Assembly: GCA_902563505.1 (NCBI GenBank)
Contig: CACEXK010000008.1
Span: forward strand, 1 to 52,330
Origin: an uncultured Alphaproteobacteria bacterium
GTDB lineage: Bacteria; Pseudomonadota; Alphaproteobacteria; Methylaequorales; Methylaequoraceae
Reading direction: 5' to 3'
DNA: 52,330 bases
How positions within the stretch are numbered: position 1 is the stretch's first letter; each line of letters begins with the position of its first letter. This document shows, in pieces, positions 28,118-37,781 of the stretch. Below the pieces are notes generated by a model that was not told the origin of the DNA, did not search any database, and saw nothing but the letters and a program-made list of their open reading frames with translations. Made by a program: the position numbers and the translations under genes.

Positions 28118-29883
28118 TTTATTATTACATCTTCAATTTGCAGCTCAACTTTCTCATCATTATTCCATCTATTTAGTTTAATTGAACAAATTAAATCTAC
28201 CTCTGAGATATCCGATTTCACAATTGTTGAAATTTCATTTTTTACAGCATTAAAAGCTATACCTCTAATTCCGTTTCCATAGACATCTTCGAAAAAACAA
28301 GAAAGATGATTTTCTCCGACAATTTTTGAGTATTTTAAAAAACAGTTTCTAATTAAAAATTTAGGCCTCGGGTTTCCTGGTCCAAAGGGCGATAGCTTTT
28401 CAACTTCAAAAAAAAATTCGTTGTTAATTGAAGAAAGTTTAATTTCAGAATCATAAAATTTTGTTATTTCTTTCCTACTCTTTCGGTATTTGTCATCAAT
28501 AAATGTTTTAAATTTTTTAATTTTATCTAATTTAATTGAAAACCCCCCTGCCATTTTATGTCCACCACCTGATTCAAGAATTCCAATTTCTAGTGCCTCT
28601 AGAATTAGCTCACCCATATCAAAATCTGCAATTGATCTACATGAACCCTTGCAAATATTATTTTGCTCTGAAATAACGATAGATGGTCTATTAAATTTTT
28701 CTGTTAATTTGCTTGCTACAATGCCAATTACACCTTCATGCCATTCTTTTGAATTTACACATATAATTTTTTCATTTTCTCTAACCATTTTAATGGCCTC
28801 AGATTCAACCATTTTTTCAACTTTTTTTCTTAGAGAATTGTAGTCGTCTAGTTTTTTTGCCATAACACCTGCAATCGATTGATCTGAGCTTAGCAAAAGT
28901 TTAGCACCCAATGAGGAATTACCCATTCTACCACCTGCATTAATCCTAGGTCCTATTATATAACCAAGATGGTAGTCATTTATATCTGTCTTGACCTGTG
29001 TCTCATTTAAAAGTGAAATCAAACCTAGGTTTTTAGATTTATTGAGAACCTTCAGTCCTTGCTTGACAAATGTCCTATTAATTAAATCTAGTTTAACAAC
29101 ATCACAGACTGTGGCCAAAGCAACTAGATCGAGATACTCGATAAGATTTGGAGATGAAGATTTAAAAAATCCGCTTTGTTTTAATTTTCTATTAACTGAA
29201 ATAATTACAAAAAAAGTAACTGCAGCAGCACATAGGTTTTTTAAATTAGATTTATCGTTTTTTTTATTAGGATTTACAATTGCATAAGCACTTGGAAGGC
29301 CATTTCCTTCTTTGTGATGATCAACAACTATAACATCAATATTTTTTTTTCTTGCAAAATTTATTTCTTTGAAAGAAGTTGTTCCACAATCCAATGTAAG
29401 AATAATTTGGCATTGCTTTGTTATCAATTTCTCAAAAGCATTTATATTCGGTCCGTAACCTTCTTTTTGTCGATCGGGTATGTAGAATTCATAATCAATT
29501 CCAATTTCTTTTAAATAATGACAGAGAATCACTGTGGATGTAGTTCCATCAACATCATAGTCTCCAAAGATTCCAATTTTTTTTTTTTTTAATATTAATT
29601 TAACAATTTTGTCTGTAGCTAAATCCATATCATGCAAAACTGATGGATCTGGTAAAAGATTTTTTATTTTTGGGTTAAAAAAGTTTTGGATATTCTCAGG
29701 AAAAATTTTTCTAATAGATAAAAGTTTTGAAACAATTGGATTAAGATTAAATTTCTCACAAAGTTCGTTTTCTAATTTTTTATCATTTTCTTTTTGAAGC
29801 CACTCCTGATACTTTACAGATATTAAATTTTTAAAATTTTGATTTTTTGATTGTTCTTCTTCAATTTTCCTTTTAATCTGCAT
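28114..29883 (-). CDS. recJ: Single-stranded-DNA-specific exonuclease RecJ
   Basis: The ~589-residue 5'-3' exonuclease of the DHH family works in recombination and mismatch repair. Motifs are GDYDVDGTTSTVIL, LDCGTTSF, VVDHHKEG, NPNKKND, the DHHA1 motif GGGHKMAGGFS and the RecJ OB-fold at the C-terminus. I chose the ATG at 29881-29883 over an in-frame TTG two codons earlier. Only about 24 nt separate it from the divergent phosphofructokinase gene. Confidence 0.95.
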   Translation of the reverse strand: MQIKRKIEEEQSKNQNFKNLISVKYQEWLQKENDKKLENELCEKFNLNPIVSKLLSIRKIFPENIQNFFNPKIKNLLPDPSVLHDMDLATDKIVKLILKKKKIGIFGDYDVDGTTSTVILCHYLKEIGIDYEFYIPDRQKEGYGPNINAFEKLITKQCQIILTLDCGTTSFKEINFARKKNIDVIVVDHHKEGNGLPSAYAIVNPNKKNDKSNLKNLCAAAVTFFVIISVNRKLKQSGFFKSSSPNLIEYLDLVALATVCDVVKLDLINRTFVKQGLKVLNKSKNLGLISLLNETQVKTDINDYHLGYIIGPRINAGGRMGNSSLGAKLLLSSDQSIAGVMAKKLDDYNSLRKKVEKMVESEAIKMVRENEKIICVNSKEWHEGVIGIVASKLTEKFNRPSIVISEQNNICKGSCRSIADFDMGELILEALEIGILESGGGHKMAGGFSIKLDKIKKFKTFIDDKYRKSRKEITKFYDSEIKLSSINNEFFFEVEKLSPFGPGNPRPKFLIRNCFLKYSKIVGENHLSCFFEDVYGNGIRGIAFNAVKNEISTIVKSDISEVDLICSIKLNRWNNDEKVELQIEDVIIN

Positions 29884-29907
29884 AATCAAAATTTATCATA
29901 ATTTGAA

Positions 29908-31101
29908 ATGAGAAGTAATAATAATATATTAATTGCACAAGGAGGTGGCCCTACCTCTGTGATAAATCAATCTCTAGTTGGAATTGTATTTGAGGAAAGA
30001 AAAAATAATTCTAAAATTTTTGGATCTAGAAATGGTGTTAATGGAATTATCAACAATAAATTCATCGACTTAAGTAAATTATCAAAAAAAGATTTAAATA
30101 CTATTGCAAATACGCCAGGAGCAGCATTAGGTTCAACAAGAGATAAACCTGACGAAAAGTATTGTTTAGAGATTTTAAAAATATTGAAGGAAAAAAAAAT
30201 TGAAAGATTTTATTATATCGGTGGAAATGATTCCTCAGATAGCCTAAGGATAATTTCAGAATTTACAAAAAGAATTAATTATAAACTTCAGTGCATTCAT
30301 ATACCAAAAACTATAGATAATGATTTGGTAAAAAATGATCATACACCTGGTTTTGGTTCAGCAGCAAAATATGTTGCACAACTATTTTCTGGTATAAACT
30401 TTGACATTAAATCACTTCCAGGTGTTTACCTTGGAATTGTAATGGGAAGACATGCAGGTTTTTTAACAGCCTCAGCATCACTTTTGAGAAAGAAAGAAAG
30501 TGACGGTCCTCACTTAACATTTATTCCAGAACACTCTTTTGATATGAATGATTTTTTAAAAAAAATAAAAAAAGTTTATAATAGATATGGAAGATGTATT
30601 TTAGCAATATCTGAGGGAATTCAAGATAAAAACAAAAAACTAATCACACAAAAAATAATTAAAAAATCAGAATATGATTCACATGGGAACATTCAACTTT
30701 CTGGCACTGGCTCTTTGGGCGATTTTTTATCAGAACAGATTAAATCTAAATTAAAATTACCAAGAGTTAGAGCTGATACTCTTGGGTATCCTCAAAGATG
30801 TTTCATTGGTTCAGCATCAGAGATTGATCAAAAAGAAGCTTATCAAATTGGAGTTTTTGCTGCAAGATTTTCTAATAAAAACAATGATTCATTTTCTGCA
30901 GGAATATTAGAAAGAAAAAAATTTAGCAAAATTTATAAAATACAGTTTACAGTTAATTCCTTGGGCGAAGTTGCTGGAAAAACTAAAACAATGACAGGAA
31001 ATTTTTATAATAAAACAACTAACAATGTTTCTAAAGATTATATAAATTATGCATTACCACTTATTGGAAAAAAAATAATTACAACAAAGTCAATTATTTA
31101 A
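29908..31101 (+). CDS. pfp: 6-phosphofructokinase, pyrophosphate-dependent type
   Basis: The 397-residue enzyme phosphorylates fructose 6-phosphate. The active-site signatures are QGGGPTSVIN, GGNDSS (105-110) and PKTIDND (133-139), then MGRHAGFLTASASL. Two positions point to PPi as donor: Asp in GGxDS, where ATP enzymes have Gly, and Lys in PKTIDND, where ATP enzymes have Gly. The PPi-type reaction is reversible, so it can serve glycolysis or gluconeogenesis. The enzyme may work with the membrane pyrophosphatase at 41.7-43.8 kb. Confidence 0.9.
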   Translation: MRSNNNILIAQGGGPTSVINQSLVGIVFEERKNNSKIFGSRNGVNGIINNKFIDLSKLSKKDLNTIANTPGAALGSTRDKPDEKYCLEILKILKEKKIERFYYIGGNDSSDSLRIISEFTKRINYKLQCIHIPKTIDNDLVKNDHTPGFGSAAKYVAQLFSGINFDIKSLPGVYLGIVMGRHAGFLTASASLLRKKESDGPHLTFIPEHSFDMNDFLKKIKKVYNRYGRCILAISEGIQDKNKKLITQKIIKKSEYDSHGNIQLSGTGSLGDFLSEQIKSKLKLPRVRADTLGYPQRCFIGSASEIDQKEAYQIGVFAARFSNKNNDSFSAGILERKKFSKIYKIQFTVNSLGEVAGKTKTMTGNFYNKTTNNVSKDYINYALPLIGKKIITTKSII

Positions 31102-31106
31102 TATTT

Positions 31107-32768
31107 TTAATTCGTACAACTATTTTTTTTTACCCAAAATTGGTACATACCCAAAAATGTTTTAGGATAAGTTAACTCGTATTTATTCCACAATTCTAAT
31201 ATAGATTTTTCATTAAAATCTGGATTCAAAGTTGCAAATTCATTGAGAACATAAGGAGGTAAACCAACAAAATCTAAAAATTTTAATTTTCTACTTTTAA
31301 GTAATTTCTTAATATGAAATAAATCAAAACAATGTTCTTTATAGTTAAAAATTAGATCTCGGAAATTTGACAAAGAAAAAAAATCATTTGATTTTCTAAT
31401 AAATTGGAAATTTTTATTTTTTGAGATGAATATTTTTGATCTAAAGTTTTTAATGTTTTCTTCAGTCACACTAATTTTTTTTTTCTTTATATATTCTTTT
31501 GCCCATTTAATTTCAGATCTTGCATGCCTACTGTATAAACCTAATTTTAGGAGTCCATCGGGCTTTAAATGATTCAAAAGAGAATCCAGCCCATCTTCTG
31601 GACTTTCCATATGATGCAAACATCCCGTACAAATTATTATATCAAATTTGTTATCTAATAATTTTAAATCTAATAAATCTAAATTATAATGATTAACATT
31701 TTTAATATTCATTTCTTTAGTTTTTCTTATCGAATAAGCCAAACTCACTTTACTAAGATCAACGGCAAAAATCTCTGAATCTTTAATTGCAGAATATTGA
31801 ACAACTTGATGACCAGTTCCAGAACCAGCAATGAGTATTTTGGGTTTTTTAAAAAAATTTTCATAAAAATCATTTTTTGTTATTTTCTTGGCAAGATCAT
31901 TTAAATCTATTTCTGAAATTACATTCTCTGTATATCGCCATCGTGGATAAGGATTTTCCTCATACTGCTTTTTTATTAATTTTGAAGTTTTATTTGAAAA
32001 ATTAGAAATTGATTTTATTGATTTAACAATTTCTTTTTCATACTTAGGGTCATTAAAAACAAATTTAAGAAAATTATTGAATTCCATAGAAGATGAAAAA
32101 TAGTTATTTAGCTTATAATTCAAATGCTCGACTCTATATATAGGCTTGTAAAGAGAAAGTAATAACAAACTTACTTCACAGATTTTTTTTTTTTTTTTTA
32201 TTTTATTTTCTAAGTTAGATAATAATTTCTTCTCCTCATCATCTTCGTTATATATAAATTCATTCAAAAAACATTGTTCAGCAAAAGCCACCAGAAAAAG
32301 GTATATTTTTAAAAAAAAATTATTTTTTTTTTTTAAAAGGAAAGTTTTTAACAACTCTTTTCGTAATTTGGTAAGATAAATTTCAAGATCTAAATCTACT
32401 ATCAAACATTTTTTTAAAATTAATTTTAGCAAACTATCATCAATAATCTCTAAATTAATTCTATTAAAAATTGTTATTTTTGAAGGTATTTTAAGCTGAT
32501 AAAATTTTGTTAGTCTGATTGCCTTTTCAAAACCTAACTGATGATAAATTAAATTATCTTCAAAATAAAATTCACAGATTGTTTTTAAAAATTGAAAGTT
32601 TTTTTTGGTTATTTTGTTTTTACAAAATAATTCAAAATTTTTTAAATATAATTCAGCATTATTTTTTTTTACTTTTAAAGATGAGTGGAAATGGTACATA
32701 GCACCATCTAGATCATTCTTCTTTAACTTTTGATTTCCTAAAATAAAACTATTAAAATCTTCAGACAT
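31107..32768 (-). CDS. Large SAM-dependent methyltransferase with a helical N-terminal region
   Basis: The 553-residue protein has two parts. Residues ~1-260 are Lys/Leu-rich and helical, beginning with a TPR-like GNQKLKKNDLDGAMYHFHSSL. Next comes a linker, YEENPYPRW (269-277), a motif often seen just before this kind of methyltransferase. Then a class I SAM domain follows: ILIAGSGTGHQVVQYS (311-326) and FDIIICTGCLHHM. The substrate is unknown. The coding strand contains a 17-A run (32183-32199), yet the frame is open. Confidence 0.78.
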   Translation of the reverse strand: MSEDFNSFILGNQKLKKNDLDGAMYHFHSSLKVKKNNAELYLKNFELFCKNKITKKNFQFLKTICEFYFEDNLIYHQLGFEKAIRLTKFYQLKIPSKITIFNRINLEIIDDSLLKLILKKCLIVDLDLEIYLTKLRKELLKTFLLKKKNNFFLKIYLFLVAFAEQCFLNEFIYNEDDEEKKLLSNLENKIKKKKKICEVSLLLLSLYKPIYRVEHLNYKLNNYFSSSMEFNNFLKFVFNDPKYEKEIVKSIKSISNFSNKTSKLIKKQYEENPYPRWRYTENVISEIDLNDLAKKITKNDFYENFFKKPKILIAGSGTGHQVVQYSAIKDSEIFAVDLSKVSLAYSIRKTKEMNIKNVNHYNLDLLDLKLLDNKFDIIICTGCLHHMESPEDGLDSLLNHLKPDGLLKLGLYSRHARSEIKWAKEYIKKKKISVTEENIKNFRSKIFISKNKNFQFIRKSNDFFSLSNFRDLIFNYKEHCFDLFHIKKLLKSRKLKFLDFVGLPPYVLNEFATLNPDFNEKSILELWNKYELTYPKTFLGMYQFWVKKNSCTN

Positions 32769-32794
32769 AATATTTCTAAAAAAATCTAGATCAA

Positions 32795-34078
32795 TTATTT
32801 AAGACTTTCTATACGTATAACCACAGTATTTTTTAAAACAAAATTTAATTTATTTATTTTTTTAAGCGCCTTTTTCATATTCCTTTCCAAACAATTATGA
32901 GTAGTTACAACAATTGTAGCATTTTTACTTTTTTCTGGTTTATTGTCTTTTTGAAGCATAGACTTCATTGAAATTTTATTTTTTTTAAATTCTTGAGAGA
33001 TCCCAGATATTACGCCTGGTTTGTCTATAGTTGTAAACCTTAAATAATAACTACCAAATCTCTCGGAAATATCCTGATTTTTTTTTTTTTCTTTAGGATT
33101 TCTTAATTTATTAGAATGATTGTTCGAGATATTTATTATATCACTAAACACAGAAGTTGCTGTAGGATTTGAGCCAGCACCCTCACCCTGAAAAAAACTT
33201 TTATTGCAAAAATCAGATTCAACAACTATTCCATTATAAACTCCATCAACATTTGCAATTGACTCTCTAAAATCAATCAAGCAAGGATAAACAAAATTAA
33301 AGATATTATTATTTTTTATTTGAGACATTCCCAACAATTTAATTTTATAACCTAGAGTCTCTGCATACATAAGATCAATAAGTTCCATTTCACTGATTCC
33401 CTCAACAAAAATATCAGATAAATTTGCATCAATATCAAATGCAATTGCTGACAATATCGAAAGCTTGTGAGCCGCATCAATGCCATTAATATCAAAGGTT
33501 GGGTCTGATTCGGCATAACCAAGTTTTTGAGCCTTTTGTAATATTTCAGAAAAATTTTTTTTAGTAGATAACATATTTGTTAATATATAATTAGATGTTC
33601 CATTCAAAATCCCATAAATTCTCTTGATATTATTTGATTTTAAAAATTCATTAAGAATTTTAATAATTGGAATTCCACCAGCTACAGCAGCCTCAAACTT
33701 TAAACTTGAATCATACTGATTACACAGGGTCTTAATCTTCTTCCAATGTTTACTCACTAGTGCTTTATTAGCTGTTACTACATTCTTTTTTTTTTTAATA
33801 GCATCAAAAATTATATTCTTAGAAACACCATCTTCACCACCAATTAACTCAACAAGAATATCATAATCATCAAAACTAAGTAAACTTGATGCGTCTTTAA
33901 ATATTTTTGTATTACTCAGGTTTTTTTTTGATAATTTTAATTTCCTTCTGGAAGCTATTGCTGAAATTTCAATATTAAACTTTTTTTTGTTTCTCCCATT
34001 ATCTTTGAAAATTAAGTCAATCAAACCTTGACCTACTGTCCCGACACCAGCAATCGCAATCTTAGTTAAATTTTTCAC
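32795..34078 (-). CDS. hom: Homoserine dehydrogenase with C-terminal ACT domain
   Basis: The 427-residue enzyme reduces aspartate semialdehyde to homoserine for threonine and methionine synthesis. It has an N-terminal NAD(P)-binding IAGVGTVGQGLI, the catalytic-core blocks NVVTANKALVSKHW, FEAAVAGGIPII, YGILNGTSNYILT and AESDPTFDINGIDAAHKL, and a C-terminal ACT regulatory domain (RFTTIDKPGVISGISQEF). No aspartokinase or threonine genes are adjacent. Confidence 0.96.
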   Translation of the reverse strand: MKNLTKIAIAGVGTVGQGLIDLIFKDNGRNKKKFNIEISAIASRRKLKLSKKNLSNTKIFKDASSLLSFDDYDILVELIGGEDGVSKNIIFDAIKKKKNVVTANKALVSKHWKKIKTLCNQYDSSLKFEAAVAGGIPIIKILNEFLKSNNIKRIYGILNGTSNYILTNMLSTKKNFSEILQKAQKLGYAESDPTFDINGIDAAHKLSILSAIAFDIDANLSDIFVEGISEMELIDLMYAETLGYKIKLLGMSQIKNNNIFNFVYPCLIDFRESIANVDGVYNGIVVESDFCNKSFFQGEGAGSNPTATSVFSDIINISNNHSNKLRNPKEKKKNQDISERFGSYYLRFTTIDKPGVISGISQEFKKNKISMKSMLQKDNKPEKSKNATIVVTTHNCLERNMKKALKKINKLNFVLKNTVVIRIESLK

Positions 34079-34083
34079 ATTTA

Positions 34084-34857
34084 TTAATAAATTATAAAGA
34101 TTTCAGTTCTTTGATTAGCTGTAGTTCCCGCGGGCATTATTTCTTTAAATAACGGTTTAGAGTCTGAAACAGCTTCAGTAATCAATCTTTCACTAGGAAA
34201 ATTATGCTTCTTTACAAAAACCTGCGCTACTGACTGAGCTCTTTTGTCAGAAATTACAAAATTAACCAACTTATGTTCAGCTATTGGCATATCTCTAGTT
34301 CGTTTGCTTGCATGCCCAACAATTTTAATTTTTGCATTTCTCTCCTTTGCAAGCTTTGCGATTTTTTTAATTTTTTTTAAACCTTTTATCCCAACATTAC
34401 TTGAACCAGAAACAAAATTTATGGTTGCCACTTTATATTGAATCTTGTCACTAAGATTAAGTGTTGATCCAGGAAAATTTAATATTGTTGGTTGAGTTGG
34501 AGCTTGGGGTGGCGTTTGAACAACTTGATTATCTAATTCCTCATTAATAATTCCATCATCACCTGAGATTGATGAAGAGTCATACTCTGTTTGAGGAACA
34601 GGCGGTAAACTTTCATCGGCTTCAGTAATAGTAGCTTCACTAACATTATCATCTGATAGTAAGTCTTGCTCTTCTTCACTAATCACTTCAACACCTTCAA
34701 AGCTAGCTTCAGGGTCTGAGTCTGCAAGGATTTCTCCCAAACTCGGATCAATTTCTTCTGAATCAGAGCCGATTGATTCAGTCCAATCAGAAACCGTTTC
34801 ACAAGAATAAAGGAGAAACAGAAGAAGAAAGAATGCTATGTTTTTTTTTTTCCACAT
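34084..34857 (-). CDS. OmpA-family lipoprotein with an acidic linker
   Basis: The 257-residue protein has a lipobox LLYSC with Cys19, so it should be lipid-anchored. A long Asp/Glu/Ser-rich linker (20-125, including QTPPQAPTQP) follows, then a C-terminal OmpA-like domain (VATINFVSGSSNV ... IKIVGHASKRTRD ... ISDKRAQSVAQVFV ... NQRTEIFI) that binds peptidoglycan. It may tether the outer membrane to the wall, like Pal, but tol genes are absent here. The linker is unusually acidic. Confidence 0.82.
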   Translation of the reverse strand: MWKKKNIAFFLLLFLLYSCETVSDWTESIGSDSEEIDPSLGEILADSDPEASFEGVEVISEEEQDLLSDDNVSEATITEADESLPPVPQTEYDSSSISGDDGIINEELDNQVVQTPPQAPTQPTILNFPGSTLNLSDKIQYKVATINFVSGSSNVGIKGLKKIKKIAKLAKERNAKIKIVGHASKRTRDMPIAEHKLVNFVISDKRAQSVAQVFVKKHNFPSERLITEAVSDSKPLFKEIMPAGTTANQRTEIFIIY

Positions 34858-34902
34858 TAATTTGATAATACTAAATTATAAATTAAAAAAGTAAAACTCA
34901 AA

Positions 34903-35451
34903 CTACTTTTTTAAAAATTCTTTTCTGAGATTATTATATACCTCAGGAGTATTTAACAATAATTTTTTTTCTGCTTCACTAATTTTCCTTACAAATTTTC
35001 CTGGGTTTCCTGCCCAAAGCTCAAAATCTCCAACTTTCTTTCCAGGGGTGATTACTGAACCTGCAGCAACTAGTGACATCTCACCTATCTCAGCATTATC
35101 TAGAATTACTGATCCCATTCCGATTAAAGCATAGTTTTTTATCCTACAAGCATGGATTGTAGCATTATGACCAACTGTAACACAGTCTCCAATAATTGTT
35201 GGAAACCCTTTCTTACCATTAGCTGAAAATCCATTAGAGGAAACATGAATCACAGTTCCATCTTGAATATTTGTTTTTTTACCAATCTTCACAAAATTTA
35301 CATCTGCTCGAATAACGCAATTATACCAGACACTACTATGATTATTTATCTCAACATCACCAATTATTTTTGAACCTTCAGCTATAAAAACATCATCTGA
35401 TATTGATGGTTTTTTATTTTTAAATTTTTTTATTAAGGGCTTTTCATTCAT
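34903..35451 (-). CDS. Gamma-carbonic anhydrase-like hexapeptide-repeat protein
   Basis: The ~182-residue left-handed beta-helix protein is built from hexapeptide repeats (IAEGSKIIGDVEI, IIGDCVTVGHNATIHACRI, LIGMGSVILDNAEIG). Three His positions, in VIHV and in VGHNATIHAC, match the zinc ligands of gamma carbonic anhydrases of the YrdA/PaaY group. Biochemical activity of this group is variable. I chose the ATG at 35449-35451, one base after the argC stop, and rejected the longer frame that overlaps argC by 32 nt. Confidence 0.87.
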   Translation of the reverse strand: MNEKPLIKKFKNKKPSISDDVFIAEGSKIIGDVEINNHSSVWYNCVIRADVNFVKIGKKTNIQDGTVIHVSSNGFSANGKKGFPTIIGDCVTVGHNATIHACRIKNYALIGMGSVILDNAEIGEMSLVAAGSVITPGKKVGDFELWAGNPGKFVRKISEAEKKLLLNTPEVYNNLRKEFLKK

Positions 35452-35452
35452 A

Positions 35453-36466
35453 TTACATAAGTGATTCAGTCTCATCAAAACCAAACATAAGATTCATATT
35501 CTGGATTGCCTGACCAGCAGCTCCTTTAATCAAGTTATCTAGACAACTAATAATTATTATCTTTTTATTAGAATAATCAGAAAAAACTTTTATAACAGTA
35601 TCATTAGTATTTTGTACATCGCTTAATTTGGGAGTGTTTTTAGAAAAAAACTTAATGAAAGGTTCATTTTTATAGAAATTCGCCAAAAAATTTAATGTTT
35701 CCTCTGCATTAATACCTGCTTTATCGATATAAATATTTGATTGAATACCGCTAAATACTGGCAGAATATGTGGTATAAAAGTAAAAGTGGTATCACTATT
35801 ATATTTTGTCAATTCTTGGTCAATTTCAGCAATATGTTTATGTTTTTCAATATTATAGGAGAAGAAATTATTTTCTAATTGGGCAAATAATTTTTTGTTT
35901 TTGGGTTTCTTCCCGGCACCACTCATTCCGGATTTTGAATCAATGATAATATGCGATTTCTTCAAGATGCCTTCTTTTACAAGAGGCAACAAAGGAAGTA
36001 GAATTGATGTTGGATAACATCCTGGATTAGCAACATATTTTGAATTACTAATATCATTTTTATAAATTTCAGTGAGACCATAAGTAAAAATATTTTTTTT
36101 TTCTTTAGAATTATGCTTTATGTCATAAAATAATTCATATTTTTTAAAATCCTTAATTCTAAAATCACCAGACAAATCTATTATTGAAGGTTTAGGATCT
36201 AATTGTGGGAAAATGCTTTGTTGGAATTCTCCATGAGGAAGACAACTAAAAATCAAATCAACAGTTTTAAAGTCAAATTTCCTATAGTCTGTAATTTCTA
36301 GATTCTTTAGATTTTTTAAATTTGGCAAAATTGATGATAGTTTCTTTCCCTCAGAAGCTTTACCAAAAACACCAACTAGATTAACTTTTTTATGCTTATT
36401 AATAAAATGAAGAAGTTTCGCGCCCGTATAACCAGACACACCAAAAACGCAAACATTTAGAGTCAT
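35453..36466 (-). CDS. argC: N-acetyl-gamma-glutamyl-phosphate reductase
   Basis: The 337-residue NADPH-dependent enzyme makes N-acetylglutamate semialdehyde in arginine synthesis. It has N-terminal VFGVSGYTGAKLL, DLSGDFRI, the catalytic Cys150 in YVANPGCYPTS, and a C-terminal CLDNLIKGAAGQAIQNMNLMFG. It follows rpsI by 3 nt, the rplM-rpsI-argC order found in other alphaproteobacteria. Confidence 0.96.
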   Translation of the reverse strand: MTLNVCVFGVSGYTGAKLLHFINKHKKVNLVGVFGKASEGKKLSSILPNLKNLKNLEITDYRKFDFKTVDLIFSCLPHGEFQQSIFPQLDPKPSIIDLSGDFRIKDFKKYELFYDIKHNSKEKKNIFTYGLTEIYKNDISNSKYVANPGCYPTSILLPLLPLVKEGILKKSHIIIDSKSGMSGAGKKPKNKKLFAQLENNFFSYNIEKHKHIAEIDQELTKYNSDTTFTFIPHILPVFSGIQSNIYIDKAGINAEETLNFLANFYKNEPFIKFFSKNTPKLSDVQNTNDTVIKVFSDYSNKKIIIISCLDNLIKGAAGQAIQNMNLMFGFDETESLM

Positions 36467-36469
36467 TTT

Positions 36470-36934
36470 TTATCTTTTAGAAAACTGTGGACTTCTTCTA
36501 GCTTTATGTTTTCCAAATTTCTTTCTTTCAACTTTTCTTGCATCACGTGTAAGGAAACCAAGTTTCTTTAGTTTTCTTCTGAGAGATGGGTCCAGATTTA
36601 CCAAAGCACGACTTATTCCATGGCGTAAAGCACCAGCTTGACCAGATAAACCACCACCTGAAACTGTAGAAAATATCTCAACTTTGTTAAGATTATCTGT
36701 TTTATTCAATGGATCTTCTAGAATAGAAGTATAAATCTTCCGAAGAAAATATTTCTCAACTGGTTTGCCATTGATAACTATTTTAGGGCTTCCGAACTTT
36801 ATCCAAACTCTTGAAACAGAGGTTTTCCTTCTTCCAGTTGCATAAGCTCTACCTAGTGAGTCCAGAACAGGTTTGTTATCTATCTCTGAACTGATAGGGT
36901 CTGACTTTTTTTCTTCTGATTTAGTTTCATCCAT
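36470..36934 (-). CDS. rpsI: 30S ribosomal protein S9
   Basis: The 154-residue protein contains [33 protein letters not shown] and the C-terminal basic tail [18 protein letters not shown], which reaches the P-site tRNA. A Glu/Lys/Asp-rich N-terminal extension of about 30 residues precedes the conserved core, a feature also seen in other alphaproteobacteria. It lies 2 nt after rplM. Confidence 0.97.
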   Translation of the reverse strand: MDETKSEEKKSDPISSEIDNKPVLDSLGRAYATGRRKTSVSRVWIKFGSPKIVINGKPVEKYFLRKIYTSILEDPLNKTDNLNKVEIFSTVSGGGLSGQAGALRHGISRALVNLDPSLRRKLKKLGFLTRDARKVERKKFGKHKARRSPQFSKR

Positions 36935-36936
36935 AA

Positions 36937-37398
36937 CTATGAAATACTATTCTTCCTATTTTGCGATGAAAAATCATAAGACACAGGTTTTTGGGCATCA
37001 AGTGTATGTTTTTCATCAGAAAATATTTTTAAATTTGATAACTGTCTTTTAGATAATGCATTGGAATTCATCATTCTTTCAACAGCTTTACGGATAACAA
37101 AATTCGGGTTTTTACCATTTAAAATTTCATTAAAGGTCTTTTCTTTGATCCCTCCAGGATAACCTGTATGTTTATAATAAATCTTTTTTTTATCTTTCGA
37201 TCCTGTTAATTTGACTTTTTTGGCATTAACTACAATTACATTGTCTCCACAATCTAAATGTGGGGAATAGATAGCTTTGTGCTTGCCTCTAAGAATCATT
37301 GATATTTTTGATGCCAATCTACCCAAAACTAGACCGTTTGCATCAATAAGATACCATTTTTTCTTAATGTCTTTTTGTTTTAATGAAAATGTATGCAT
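36937..37398 (-). CDS. rplM: 50S ribosomal protein L13
   Basis: The 153-residue protein has [49 protein letters not shown] and [28 protein letters not shown], all L13 blocks. L13 is an early-assembly 23S rRNA-binding protein. It heads an rplM-rpsI-argC group with a predicted promoter immediately upstream. Confidence 0.97.
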   Translation of the reverse strand: MHTFSLKQKDIKKKWYLIDANGLVLGRLASKISMILRGKHKAIYSPHLDCGDNVIVVNAKKVKLTGSKDKKKIYYKHTGYPGGIKEKTFNEILNGKNPNFVIRKAVERMMNSNALSKRQLSNLKIFSDEKHTLDAQKPVSYDFSSQNRKNSIS

Positions 37399-37413
37399 AT
37401 CAATATTTTATGA

Positions 37414-37441
37414 AAAATAACTTATAATTCAGAACTGTCAA
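37414..37441 (-). promoter_or_regulatory. Sigma-70-type promoter upstream of rplM
   Basis: On the minus strand TTGACA (37436-37441) and TATTTT (37414-37419) are spaced 16 nt. Transcription would start roughly 10 nt before the rplM ATG, a short leader. The perfect -35 in a 52-nt gap supports the call. Confidence 0.6.
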
Positions 37442-37450
37442 CACTAAATG

Positions 37451-37768
37451 TTATTCTGAGTCTTTCAAAAACCAGTCTAAGTATTTTTTATTTGGTTGAT
37501 TGGCCTTCAATTCAACTATAATTGGTGTTTCATACGGATGAATATTTTCTAGGGCACTCTCAATTTTTTTTTTAGAATTATGAGTTTTTATTATCATAAT
37601 GATCTCTTCAGAGGAGACGATTGAGTCATTATCAACATAAAAACTTTCAACATTCTTAAATATATTTATACATTTAGCGTTTTTATTTGAAAGAAGATTT
37701 CTAGCGATTTTTTTTGCATCTATTTTATTTTCGCAAGTAGTATAGAAAATTTTAAATTTTTTTTTCAT
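37451..37768 (-). CDS. cutA: Divalent-cation tolerance protein CutA
   Basis: The ~105-residue trimeric CutA1-family protein has FYTTCENKIDAKKIARNLLSN near the start and the signature HPYETPIIVEL followed by YLDWF at the end. Its exact role is unclear despite the name. The ATG at 37766-37768 gives the usual size. The longer frame would read through tRNA-Pro and is rejected. Confidence 0.9.
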   Translation of the reverse strand: MKKKFKIFYTTCENKIDAKKIARNLLSNKNAKCINIFKNVESFYVDNDSIVSSEEIIMIIKTHNSKKKIESALENIHPYETPIIVELKANQPNKKYLDWFLKDSE

Positions 37769-37781
37769 AGATTTTTTTAGT

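Noticed and set aside
35452-35484. Longer start for the gamma-carbonic anhydrase-like gene overlapping argC by 32 nt
   Set aside because: The additional 11 residues do not resemble the family N-terminus, and an ATG directly after the argC stop fits better.
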